Origin: Phoronis australis
Taxonomy: Eukaryota; Phoronida; Phoronidae
DNA length: 40,172 nt
Direction: 5' to 3'
Assembly (NCBI GenBank): GCA_002633005.1
Contig: NMRA01000162.1
Coordinates: forward strand, 661,710-701,881
Position 1 is the stretch's first letter; each line of letters begins with the position of its first letter. Below the pieces are notes generated by a model. The model searched no databases, was not told where the DNA came from, and saw only the letters and a program-made list of their open reading frames with translations. A program made the position numbers and the translations under genes. Of this stretch, positions 22,561 through 33,810 are shown in pieces.

Positions 22561-23824
22561 CACTAACTATCCTAAATTTTACTGACACAAAGACAAGGGT
22601 TGCTATCTTCCATTTCCATTTACATCATTTTCTACAACATCACATCAATAGCAACTGTTAAAATCACCCAGTCATCCCAGCAGATTGTACAATGTTCTGG
22701 CGAAGATGAAATCCGGAGTATTTCTGGACATCATTGACTGGCAACTTTATTATCTCCTTACTTCGACCAATTTTCAGCGATTTTCAAGGTACCCAAGCGT
22801 GAAAAGAAATCTTTATCCGGCTGTGGTGTCAGCCTGCCTTCCTCAATCAACATCGTATCCGCCTTCATCGCCTGTGCACTTCTTGCGGGGTCTGCTTTGT
22901 TGTTATACTTTCTGAAAAATGACAGGTAACACTATCGAATTATGCCTTTTTGCAGGACTTTGCAGAGCCCAGCGACTAAACAGGCGTGACTTCCTATGAG
23001 TGATTCAATGATTTTACCTGAGATAATTCATTTCATCCACGGCGGGTAATATGTAAAGCAACTCTAAGTACAACCAAAAAAAAACACTGTGGGTACTTGA
23101 TTTTTTACTTGTTTAACCGGACTCCTTTGGACATCAAGAGGATATCATATCCAGATCCTAAATGTCGACATAGTGGCACACCGGCAACATAACGACACAC
23201 TAAGAATTCAAGAATTACATAAATCACTGACAACCAATGTGAAAAGAGATTGTGGCATGTAGGTTGTCAGTTAAAAATGAAATTTAGAATGCTATGAGTA
23301 CAGCATACATCAATATATGTATATGAAAAATACTTCCTGTAATGAAATAAAACTGAGATGCATAACAACAATAATAATTATTGACAACTAAAAGTCAATG
23401 ACACACTGCATTTTCCTATACTACTAATAAGTTGACTGAATAGCTGTAGGCAATCCTAGACTCCAACAACGGCGACGTGGCAGGTATATCCGTTGACTAA
23501 CGAACTCAAAACTGTTCATTAAGTGTTTACAGTGATGCAGGCAAAGGACAGCTGATTTTCACAAGTGGACACAATAAAAACCTATGTCTGTGCAGTTCAA
23601 AAACAAGTAGTGTTGTTACAGTTTTATGATACATGCATTGTCACTTGAAGTTTGTGAATTTCCCGAGAGGAGAACCACAAACTTTTACTGCAGGTTACTG
23701 TATTACAAGAAAATCAACTGTTGTTTCCAGTGGTGCTAACTCGGTTCTCAAATCAGGTATCCATAAAACTGACTATTACCGCCAAAATGCTACCATCATG
23801 TGCTAACTTCAAATAGCTCACTTG
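22561..23824. other. No recognisable feature
   Basis: Contains a 76-codon frame (22685-22915) without recognisable features. No element ends or RNA genes are seen. Confidence 0.4.
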
Positions 23825-24955
23825 CGAGTTTCTCGTGAGTCAATGTGACGTCACCGGAAAAGAGCCAAACCCGCCATATTGCTCTTGTTTTGCCCCGAGT
23901 CTTTGCTACACACACTAAGTCTTACTGGAGTTCTTATGGTGTATTTTAAGCTTAAAACGTTAACACAACTTAAGAGATGGTAGATGGATCGTGGGAGAAC
24001 TGTGGATGGACGAAGAAAATGTGAACTTGTTATGTTGTACGAAGGTGTGCGGACTAAAATTGGAACTCAACGCCGGTCTAGGCCTGAATGCCGCAGGCAC
24101 ACAGGGGCGATAGCGTATCCCCATAAGAAGTTACTCACTTCAAAATACAGCAAATAAAATCAAATGAAACAGGCATACATGTATGTGCACATGGAGTTAT
24201 AATTAACACATACATGTACCCTGACTCTGGAAACAATTTGGCCTACAAATAACTTGAACATATCCATGAAAACCTCGCGGTTCGCTCGAGTTTCTCTCAC
24301 TGGGCGCTATTTTATGGAAGTTACGTGAAATTACGCTTGTTGACGAAAAAAACTTCCAAGGGAAACAAATCATACAAATTCCGCTTGATATTTTCTCATG
24401 CTATTTCGCAAGTGCCACGCGCCAGGTCACGCGTCCGGTCTCGCGCTTGGCTCAGTCTCGCGCTGGCCTTTGCCTCATACTCACCTGACTCAGTTGATGT
24501 GGTTATCGCGCACGTGGTCAAAGTTAACAGTAACCACAAAGTGGATTTGGAATTCTTCGCCAAAGTCACCTGAATTCCCGTACCTATCCTTCATCGAAGA
24601 TATGTTTAGAAGCAGAAAGGATCACTGAAGAAACTAAGCGCAGTTTTAGTTGATAATTTTAGATGTAGAATGTATTTTTGACGAGGTAAAAAGTTATCAG
24701 TGAGCGGATTTCGCCTACCGCCCGTTTAAAATACACGGGACGAAATTAGCACAGAATGCGATAGTGCGCATTGTAGTGCGAATCTGAAATTCATTTGCCA
24801 TAACAGCCATGCTTGTGAAGCATTTTTCGAACTAAACGGCTAAAGATTCGAAGAAAATAACAGAATACACCCAGCTACAGTATTGGGCAAATGGCCAAAC
24901 GACAAGCTTTTGCCCCACTTCCCGTGACGTCACAGTTAAGTCTCACATAATCTCG
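23825..24955. repeat. 1.1-kb block bounded by inverted CRE-containing ends
   Basis: The left end (GCGAGTTTCTCGTGAGTCAA then GTGACGTCACCGGAA) is mirrored on the minus strand by the right end (GCGAGATTATGTGAGACTTA then GTGACGTCACGGGAA). Both contain the full CRE palindrome TGACGTCA (23846-23853 and 24925-24932), followed by an ETS-like GGAA. The interior is richer in CpG than its surroundings (24260-24540 contains many GCG and CGC words). It could be a non-autonomous element carrying promoter sites, or a pair of promoter-like sequences. Frames at 24325-24628 overlap in two phases and look compositional. Confidence 0.45.
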
Positions 24956-25304
24956 CGTTATTGTTATAAACTTGCAAAAGGACTATTCAAACAAAGTAGC
25001 TGTAATACTCACCAGGTCCAAAAAGAAAGAACAAATGCATAGACATTGTTGAGTTCCAGTGGAAGTGAGTTAACTTTTGACATTTCAACCATTGTACCCA
25101 CTCCAGGCTTGGCACGCGAGCTACTGCTTACTGAATGGGTGTTTGCACAAACTACTTGATTTCCATAGAATTCCAAGATGAGCCCGGTGTCCTGGCCTTG
25201 CCTTGGACTCAGTCACACAGGTCCGGTGAACACGCATTTTTAAATTGTCGAATCTGGCCAAAATCAGTTGACGCACAGTCTCTAGGTGTAGTGACTTAGT
25301 ACTC

Positions 25305-25433
25305 ACTTGATACTGCATCAAGATTTCACACATGTGCAGAGGATGATCTTTGGATGTCCCGCGCACTTCAACAAACTTCATTATAACCGTTATCACTGCA
25401 AGTCAGGATCATCAGCCATTTTGCCACCACTAA
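25305..25433 (-). other. Weak candidate exon with YY1-like start context and donor
   Basis: On the minus strand GGCAAAATGGCTGATGATCC gives a well-placed ATG (MADDPDLQ then stop). The neighbouring frame, open from just after a CTTGCAG acceptor-like word, runs FVEVRGTSKDHPLHMCEILM to CAA followed by GTGAGTACTAAG, a strong donor-like sequence. The frame also stays open past the donor to 25121. It may be an intact internal exon, a shifted first exon or chance. The product is unknown. Confidence 0.2.
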
Positions 25434-25570
25434 AGTGACACCTGTTTTTGGACACTGGATTCACGAAAAACGCGGAATTTTTATGAAAATGGAAAACATA
25501 CCTTAAGCAAATGCGCCTGACCTCAAAACACCAAACTAAATATTAATTAAAGTACTTTTGAATCAAAACT

Positions 25571-25861
25571 TTGCAGTCTACTGGTGTTGTAGTGTGCGAA
25601 ACAGGTGTCGGTATTGAAGGTGATTTCCAATCAGGTTGTTGTTACAATCTTGCGATTCGTATAGGAAAATTCTCAGCGCACGTGGATTTTATTGTACCAA
25701 TCAACCTCACTGAGATAGAAACGTCTTTTGTAAAAGTCAGCGTTCTGCCAGCTGAGATATACATGTACGGGATGAAAGTGTGGCGAAATTACAATGCTTT
25801 GCTAACCTCTGACCCCTCTATATTTATGCCCGAAATTTTGGACTTAGCGGCGTCTTTGTGA
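25571..25861 (+). CDS. Unidentified 96-codon frame
   Basis: The frame contains GVVVCETGVGIEGDFQSG and HVDFIVPINLTEIETSFVKV, mildly protein-like. I recognise no family, and the first codon in frame is not clearly an ATG start. A minus-strand frame at 25899-26342 (147 codons) and another at 25789-26088 overlap this area without recognisable motifs. Any of these may be element remains or chance. Confidence 0.12.
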   Translation: MQSTGVVVCETGVGIEGDFQSGCCYNLAIRIGKFSAHVDFIVPINLTEIETSFVKVSVLPAEIYMYGMKVWRNYNALLTSDPSIFMPEILDLAASL

Positions 25862-26273
25862 AGGCGAAGACTTGCTATATTTAAAAATTCCAAACAAATT
25901 ATGATCTTGTGCAACGGTATTTTTCTATTTTGCATTGCAAATAAGGCATTTTCGGTGAGTCCATTGCATGGTATACTCCCAAAATAGAGGCTCCTTGATT
26001 TCTCTCCCTTAAGCAAGGTAAAATGAGATTGGAATTTACTGTTTTGCTCATGCACCCACAGGCAACAGAAATGCGTAGTATGTCGCAAGTTCGTGGGTTT
26101 ATCACCCCCGTGCGTATTTTTGCCTGCTGTGAGCGGTACTTCACGCTGGGAGACTGCTTTTCCACTGATTGATTTTTCAATGGATTTAAATGGGTTTCAT
26201 TGACCATGAGCCGATATATTATGCGTAAGAATGGAAGTCTTTGGCCTCCTGCAGCACACATCACGAATTTTTG

Positions 26274-26460
26274 TCCGACCGGTCGGAAATTGGTCGACAG
26301 CCCGCCGTCGGCCATTCGTCTAGCCGACCAGCAGCCGACCAATAACAGTCCGCTAAGATCCGTCTGCTTAGTCGCCTCTGTGGTCGGTACTTGGGTCGGC
26401 TAAGTGGTCGCCTAGCGTAGACGACCAATTCGGATTAAGCGTGTCCTTGGTCGGTAATTA
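26274..26460. repeat. Cluster of GGTCGG/CCGACC words
   Basis: About ten GGTCG or CGACC words occur in both orientations within 190 bp, starting with the perfect palindrome TCCGACCGGTCGGA at 26274-26287. The group AGCCGACCAGCAGCCGACC can pair with GGTCGGTACTTGGGTCGG further on. It looks like foldback or subterminal-repeat DNA next to the assembly gap. Confidence 0.6.
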
Positions 26461-26536
26461 CTATTTTATGACTTAGCGGGTGAACTTTTAGTCGGTGGGC
26501 CAGATCTCATAGCGTTCATCCTTGTGAGTACTTTGG

Positions 26537-26947
26537 NNNNNNNNNNNNNNNNNNNNNNNNNNNNNNNNNNNNNNNNNNNNNNNNNNNNNNNNNNNNNNNN
26601 NNNNNNNNNNNNNNNNNNNNNNNNNNNNNNNNNNNNNNNNNNNNNNNNNNNNNNNNNNNNNNNNNNNNNNNNNNNNNNNNNNNNNNNNNNNNNNNNNNNN
26701 NNNNNNNNNNNNNNNNNNNNNNNNNNNNNNNNNNNNNNNNNNNNNNNNNNNNNNNNNNNNNNNNNNNNNNNNNNNNNNNNNNNNNNNNNNNNNNNNNNNN
26801 NNNNNNNNNNNNNNNNNNNNNNNNNNNNNNNNNNNNNNNNNNNNNNNNNNNNNNNNNNNNNNNNNNNNNNNNNNNNNNNNNNNNNNNNNNNNNNNNNNNN
26901 NNNNNNNNNNNNNNNNNNNNNNNNNNNNNNNNNNNNNNNNNNNNNNN
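26537..26947. other. Assembly gap (411 Ns)
   Basis: Unsequenced. The long frames spanning it on both strands are artefacts of the Ns. Confidence 0.99.
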
Positions 26948-27239
26948 TTAGGCTACAGATCAGACGGCATGTAAATTTGTTAGGCTGGTGGTGGATCAGT
27001 TCCTGATAAGTCCGTCTCAAAAAGTTGCATGCCAACTCACTCATAGTTGAATGTTAAATTAGTGTTAACAGTTCGGGTTTTTTTTCAGTTGGACTTGTAT
27101 CGCAAGCAACAGCTCAGTCCAGAGCCCTGAATATGCAAATGAAATTCAAAGATAAAGACCTTGTGTCTTAAAAGCCAAGTACCACAGATCATCATGCTAT
27201 AAAAATAGAAAGACAACGATTGTGAAGAGTGACGAATCC

Positions 27240-27400
27240 ACAGTTTTCAGAGGTGTTTTTCTACAGTTTTGTTTAGAGTTCAATGAATCAAAGCTTCTAA
27301 CACAAGGAGATGTCATTTGCCTTTCAGAACTAAAGCGATAATTTGAAGCTGCACTTCAGAAAGATAGTGTGCGTGAAGTTATTTGGGCAGGCAATCTTAA
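27240..27400 (+). pseudogene. Coding-like debris upstream of the CXC fragment
   Basis: One frame reads VFRGVFLQFCLEFNESKLLT followed by QGDVICLSELKR, a stop, then FEAALQKDSVREV. It looks like a decayed coding exon with one in-frame stop. It lies on the same strand as the CXC fragment and may come from the same element gene. No family is recognised. Confidence 0.3.
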
Positions 27401-27673
27401 GATATACATGTATTGTTGAAGCTACTCACTGTTGTAGTTCGTGCCCGACTAAGAGATACGAAAGTGAATTGAGGCTAGTGTTCAATAATTTACTTGCTGA
27501 CTCTAATTAACACAGCCCATTATAACATATTTTGAATCAAGCGTTTGGCCAAATCCTGCCCGCCTCCAAACAAGGACTTAGTGTTTGACCCTCCATTGCC
27601 TGCGGGCCAATCACCAGTGTGCAGTGCTATACCCTAACTAATCGGCCATAGTTGGCTCCTTGTCGGTGGAGCT

Positions 27674-27886
27674 TTGCAGTTAAAATGTATGGCAATGACC
27701 GCATCTCCATTGACAGTGATAAATGATGAATGCTGCAAATGCAAAAAGAACATGTGTGCTGGGAAACTGAGTTTGTGCTGCAATGCTGGGTCAAACTGTA
27801 CAGACATGTGCAGCTGTGACAACTGTAGTAACATCAGCAACACTGACTGCATAGCATTGGATAGTTCTTTGATAAGTCAACCCTAA
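27674..27886 (+). pseudogene. CXC (tesmin/TSO1-like) cysteine-rich fragment
   Basis: The frame contains ECCKCKKNMCAGKLSLCCNA followed by GSNCTDMCSCDNCSN, matching the CXC domain layout C-x-C-K-K-x-x-C, then C, C, C-x-x-x-C-x-C-x-x-C-x-N. CXC domains bind zinc and DNA in tesmin/LIN54-type proteins and occur in some transposon-encoded proteins. In the second half the usual C-x-C is CC. The first in-frame ATG is at 27689. A CTTTGCAG acceptor-like word precedes it, so this may be a 3' exon. Only one CXC repeat is present, against two in LIN54-like proteins, and the location among element debris favours a transposon gene fragment. Confidence 0.55.
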
Positions 27887-28623
27887 ATAGACCTCCAACC
27901 CCGTTATTTCGTTTTTTGGATTAAAACGTTAATTTTATTTGTTGATTAAGTCATAGAAAGTACATACTTTGATCATTGTCATGTATTTGTCTCATACGGC
28001 TTGACAAACGCTGTCAGAATAATCTATTATTTTCATACAGTATGTGTGCACATTCACAGAGATCATTCAACTATATTGTTTTTGTACTATAACGTATTTC
28101 TGGTGTATTATGTTAACAAGCTGTATTTTACACCATTAGTCAATGTTTTAGTCATTGAGGCACAGATTTTGCCCAGTCTCAAGTGTTTTGTGTTATTTTT
28201 GTTGCCAGACAATGCCAAAATAACTTCCTAGTAATATTCAGACTTAGTTTGCATTTTTGCCACTAGGTGTCTCTTTACATTTGTTTAAATTTCACTGTTT
28301 ACAATTAATCTACAATAGTTAAACATGTAATGTGAGTGCAATATTGTTCAATACAACGGCACTGATGGGACCATATTACTTGTTTTACAAAAAGTCACCA
28401 AAACTGTTGTTTTTACAAATATAAGTTTACTAAGCTCTTAGGTGATTATTAGGTAAATTCAAACTCAAATTTCTCAAAAATGTGCAACTTTATATGTGGG
28501 AACTTTTTAGATTTTGTAACCACTATAATAAATGAATTAAAAAACACCATAATAAAATTTCCCCCCTAAAGTACTCACAAAGACCATTTTCTAGAGGCCC
28601 TACAAATTCTGGCCCACCGACTA

Positions 28624-30021
28624 TTTGGCCAAACAAACATTTAACTGTTCGCTGTTCGTTCACCAGTGGCATGTTCGGTCTTGACATCGGTTTATCAACT
28701 TTTGTTCAACTATTTAAAGGAGGTAAAATCGAATCAACCTACAAATACATGTACGAAGTGCGTGACATTACACCAGCCTAAAACTTTACGTTGAATTACT
28801 GACGGCGTGGTAAAATCAAACGTTACGTGATAACGCGGAAGCTTAATTTTTAACTTTTTTATGAGACTTTTTATACAGTACATTATGCATAAAAACAAGC
28901 ACGAAATTTGAAATTTTACAGTAACATTGCATAAAAAATCAGAATACAACACTGGATATCTTACGACCTAAAGTGTTTCCATGCCGCGGAATGCTCAACA
29001 AGCAGCACCCAATTGCGCTCATCCGATATTGCTCTTGGTCATCACTTCATCACGCTGTCTATTGCGCTTTACCTCAGATAATTAGTGTTTATTTCTGTAT
29101 AATTTCTTAATATGTTGGTACAGTAATAGAACCCAAGTTTATTTTAGGAACAACAAATGCAATAGTTTGAACATAGCGCCTATATTAAGATCATGGACGC
29201 GTGAAAACGCAAGAATGCGATCGGATAGTGTCCTCCATCATCCATTATCATTTTGAATTTGTTGTCACTTTCGCTGTAAAAAATCGTTTCGAAGTTAGAG
29301 CCTAGCCAGCTAGCTATTACACAGGTTAAAAAACAACTTCTATCAAATGAATGCATCAATTCTAGTGATCACCAGGGCAAGTCAAAACTCGTCAGGGGGC
29401 GCAATGTCAAACCTTTGGCATAAATCAGTGTTATCAAAATGGATTTAGACCGACGTTTAATCATCAGCAATGTAGACACAACAGTTACAGACACTGACTG
29501 CTTTTGGTTAACGTTTTGTGGCAATGATAAAAATAACTGTTTCTACTATCATTGAAAACAAGTTTTATGAGGTATGATGCAATATGCATGCCTACTATGC
29601 AGATTGGCAGTTGCAAAAATATTTACTGGGTTTAATGAATCCGTTTGTTATGAACCCCTGCAAACTATGATTACTAATTGTACATTCGAAGTACACCTCA
29701 TTAGAATAAAACATACACATGCTTGATGATCTTGGGAGTACCTCTATATTACAGGCAGGAATAAAGATTCAACTAGAGTTGTTAAGCCATGGAGGATAAT
29801 AAGGCTTACATAATATCACACAGCGCCATCTACACCAACTGAAGCATATACAAAGGATACAATATTTCACACAACTACTCATTTTTCAAAGTCATAACTA
29901 CTCATTTTTCATAGCATTACTAAATCACAAACACCTTGATTTACATAAGAAGTTACATAGCACGATTCTACACAACCTGCTCTCCCACATTTATGGAAAA
30001 AAGTAAGTGGAAACATATATC
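28624..30021. other. No gene; one small tandem repeat
   Basis: AACTACTCATTTTTCA occurs at 29873 and again at 29896, a 23-bp step. Otherwise I see no gene, RNA or element end. Confidence 0.45.
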
Positions 30022-30337
30022 AGTCCACGGATCCACCGACCCCTGTACAGACAACAAGCGGCAAGGTGGGGAGTCAGCCATTCAGATCCATGTTTAGTCT
30101 GAGGGATGAGAGAAATTGGGTGAAGCATGACACCACAAAGTTTTGTGGTTTAGGATAGACAAGGGGAGTGTTCTGGGGTGCAAAATGAGGCAATTTCTTG
30201 ATGTGGAATGAGTCATTTTTGACCAAATTTTCTACTCCAGTTTCTGCTTCAAAGAGAATAGTTTCTGAACAATTTTGATATCACATGATAGGTTCATAAC
30301 CAATGTCAGTAAAAGCGGCACCGACACTGAAATATCG

Positions 30338-30351
30338 GTTACCATGGTAAC
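30338..30351. promoter_or_regulatory. RFX X-box-like palindrome
   Basis: GTTACCATGGTAAC is a perfect palindrome fitting the RFX X-box consensus GTTNCCATGGNAAC. It sits near the inner end of the right TE-X copy, upstream of its exon-like blocks. The left copy has a diverged form there (GTCACCGTGGTTCAC on the minus strand). Confidence 0.35.
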
Positions 30352-31129
30352 ACTGGAACTTTTTCCGTGGAGGTACATTTCCTTCTTATGAAAAACCAGC
30401 AGTAAATTGTACCCTTTTAGCGAAGTTGCCCCCGCGAGAAAACTAAAAATAATAACATGGATATGTAGAAGACTCCATGTCCTTCAAATTAGTACAATAA
30501 AACCTTTATCAGTCCTTCAGGCAGGCTTGGTAATAGGTGTCTGAATTTCATTGTTTTCAGACCGCGTATGTCTCTTTGTTATGTTAATCCAGTCACTAGT
30601 TGTGCGTCGTTTCTACGCATTAATATGCCGTGGTATAATACAACAATTAAAATAATTGGTTTGCTTAAATGTTTTTGATTATTTTTAAGGACACTAGCAT
30701 TTCCCACTAAAATATGAAATTATTCTAAATTTGTTCACCCAACTCGTCTGAATACCAAACTAAAGCTTACAATGCGTTAGTTGAATGATGGCTGACCTAA
30801 AGTGCGGGTTTACGAATTTATCTATTTATCTGACACTGCCAGTCGCATCGATTGTGGTATTTCTACAAATTGCGGAGAGAAACAACTTCGGAAAGTCTTG
30901 AGAAATGCACAAGGAAAAGAGCGAGACATTTGAGCACATTATAAGAGTAAGTGGAGCTGATGTGCCGGTGGAACGTGTCCTTCTGAGAAGTGGTCTGTCT
31001 CAGTGTCTGCCTCGGAGGCAGCTGTGCAGCAGGAGCTACGTACAGTAATCTACCGTATTAGATTCACTTGCCCGAATCATCGTTGCAACACTCGAGATAT
31101 ATTGGCGTCGCCAAAGACACTGAGTACAT

Positions 31130-31224
31130 CCACTGCACACTAGAGGAGACATCTGATTAGAGGTGTGAAAAAACGACCAAAGACGTTAAGTCAAGGTTCA
31201 ACGTCCTGCTTCGTGTGAGCTCAG
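31130..31224 (+). pseudogene. TE-X exon A, right copy (end with donor)
   Basis: The frame ends TTKDVKSRFNVLLRVSS at GAGCTCAG, followed by the donor-like GTAGGAATCACT, matching the left copy at 7518. Upstream of about 31160 the frame is interrupted by stops. The true exon start is unknown. Confidence 0.35.
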
Positions 31225-31651
31225 GTAGGAATCACTAAACTCCAGGGTCTGACCCTGAGGAATATTTAGAAGCACGCCATTCACGCAAAAATACTTTTAT
31301 TGACACACCGTGATTGCTTATAACTTGGGCCTTATTGCTTAATCATATCTTATTCAAATGTGTTGATGCTTATGCAACTATATGTATACATTGGCATAGA
31401 AAATAGGTAGTCATCATAACTTTTCATAACAACCACCAAATGTGTAACATGACTTCTGCCCATGAACTACTTTTAGAGAGTAGGGGAATGTTATGTCTGC
31501 CAATGAATTTCAGCGATTATGAAGTGAATTGAACATGCTAAAGCCGTCAAAAATATTGGTGCCTTCACTTTAGCTTGGTATTCATATTTTCTGAGCCGAA
31601 ATGGCCACATTAAAGTTAATATGTTTAATTTTTTCATTTATACAATTTTAG

Positions 31652-31918
31652 GAATCAGGAAAGGCTTATGGTGAAGAAGTGGCTTCTGCTGAAGTTGGAG
31701 ACCTGCCGATTATTAGTAAAGGTTGGGTATGGAAAAGTGCACAACCAGCAAGAATGTACCCTTCTGGACAACTAAGTGAGGGGTCTAGAGAGAGGCCGAA
31801 AAGTCTACTCCCAGAAGATATGTCAAAGAGAATTTGTAGTTTGAGGAAAGAGTCCGGGAAAAAGCATTTGCCAAAGATTACTGGCTTATACCACAACAGG
31901 TCCAAAGTAATTTGTTGA
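31652..31918 (+). pseudogene. TE-X exon B, right copy (truncated by stop)
   Basis: After an acceptor-like ACAATTTTAG the frame reads ESGKAYGEEVASAEVGDLPI, QPARMYPSGQLSEG, SLRKESGKKHLPKITGLYH and stops at TGA 31916-31918, where the left copy has a sense codon. Downstream it matches the left copy again after a deletion that shifts the frame. It has seven more codons than the left copy in the middle, in frame. No known domain. Confidence 0.45.
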
Positions 31919-33611
31919 GATAGGCCACTCTCAGCAAATGTGGGGAAACTGGGACAGAGGAACTGGAGTATGCATTGAAAGAGGCAATCCGCGATTGTCA
32001 AGGATGTAGCATTGTAAAAATTCAAAGGGAGGAAACAGTACAGTGGCTGGACCTGTAAATACTTTGGCTGATCTGCTAAATCCATTGGGGGCATTATTGT
32101 GTCAGCACAGCTGTTTAGGGAAGTAGGCTTGTGTGTTGTCGCAAGCTTTGTTTCCACCAGAACTGCTTGTGTGAACAGCACAAATCTAAAATTTACCTAG
32201 ACTGAATTTTTGTCTAGGCACGGATCATGATCGTGGGCCACATGGTAATGGTACATTGTTTATTTTGTTTAGCCACTGGATTTTTTGGTCTGACAGGATT
32301 TCTCAGCGTGGCCATCACATTTAGATGATTTCTGACCACTGTACTGTTCCTTTCCTTAAAGATGCGTAATTGATCTGAATATAGGTTTCCCAATTTTATT
32401 TACCATTTAAGATTTTTGTTTGTAAATGGGTATATATTGCTGAAATTTGAGCCCCTGTTGCAGTTAGGCTGGTTTCGTTAACTTATTTTTCTTCCTGGGT
32501 TGTGAACCTTCTGTCCATGAGGTAATAAGTTTTGATATAGACCATTTACCTCTATAAACTTTGCTCAGTTTGTTCCTTATCCAGATGGGAAATGATTTCT
32601 AGAATTGTAGCGAATCGACAGTTTGCTATTCCTTGAGACCATGCTGTATAAAATCACACACTATTAGACTGGTCTCTAGGAATTGCATATTGCCAGATCT
32701 TTCAAAGTTCTGAAATTGCTCAAAAGTGACCTGGAAGTAATACCAATTTCATGATGGTAAAAGGTCTAAATCAAAAGTTGTTTTATGTGATTTTAGGCGA
32801 GTTTATGTCCACTCCAAATGATTTTTTCACAAGGAATATTTTCAACTTAGATGAATTGTCTGTGAGGTAGGCAATTTTCAAATAAGATAATGAATAAAAT
32901 TGTCAAACATTGTTATATTTTCACATGTGATCTTCCAATAAGTGATTACTTTTAAAAAAACCTCTGCAGAATTTGATTTTTACTCTTCATTTAAAGGAAA
33001 ATAAATCCATAAACCTGCATTGTCTAGAAAATTTACTCAAACTACATATTACAGGATTGGGGATTGGAATCTTAATACAACGGAGTCTGAACCCGTACCA
33101 TGAGCAATACAACACAATACACGGATATAAACATTTGGTGTTTAGGTTCCACGGAAAGGATTCGTGTGCGCGGTAATAGTTACTACGGTGCGTGGTCATT
33201 GTTTGTGGATACTTTGCGATTCCTCTTCTGTGGTTACCCACTGGAAACCTGGTCTCTTAGAGAATAATAGATTAGCATCTTCATTGTTCCCGTTGTTATA
33301 ATAAAGATATAATGACGAGCACTTATCGGCAACGGTCTGATGTACGCAAGGTTCTATACCCATGCGACATGTGTTGTTATATCCAACAATGACACAACAA
33401 TGGAAAACAATGATAGAACCGATGGGCGAAAACCATGTGACGAGTTGCCACGGACAGTGGTGGAGTTTGTCTTGTCATTCGAATGTTTTTAGAGAACTAA
33501 AAACCCGGTATTTCGTCAGGAAAATTTCTGCTGTCTTTTGTTTTACATGTAAGTCGTGGGAAAATTGCGGTCATGCCACCAAACTTATCATTAATTTGAT
33601 ATTAAAATGCA

Positions 33612-33810
33612 TTGCATGAACATTTGATCAACAGAAAATCTGACTTGAATATGTGTGAAGAAATACCCATGAGGAAATTGCAAGGTATTACAATTGTAAA
33701 TCAAAATAACCTACATTTGTCGAGTTCATGTCTAACCTTGTTCACTGTGGAGGACATAATCGGCTTTTTACAAAATGGAGCCATGTGGAGGGGTACTATA
33801 GTCCTAAGTG
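33612..33810 (+). pseudogene. TE-X exon C, right copy
   Basis: The frame reads MHEHLINRKSDLNMCEEIPM, RKLQGITIVNQNNLHLSSS and a DIIGFLQNGAMWRGTIVLSG end at a strong donor-like GTAAGTAGT (33811). It corresponds to 3526-3729 on the minus strand. The end phase is 1 if the ATG at 33612 starts the frame. Function unknown. Confidence 0.4.

Larger units (their letters stand above)
26489..28623. mobile_element. Possible DNA-transposon remnant bounded by 16-bp inverted repeats
   Basis: TAGTCGGTGGGCCAGA at 26489-26504 is exactly inverted at 28608-28623. The segment contains the gap, coding-like debris and a CXC-like fragment. A single 16-bp match at this distance could occur by chance in a window this size, and no target-site duplication is clear, so the boundaries are tentative. 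Confidence 0.3.

Noticed and set aside
26466-27044. Long frames across the gap on both strands (192 and 160 codons)
   Set aside because: They are open only because they span 411 undetermined bases.
27634-27852. 72-codon minus-strand frame opposite the CXC fragment
   Set aside because: It is a shadow of the cysteine-rich plus-strand frame and has no motif of its own.
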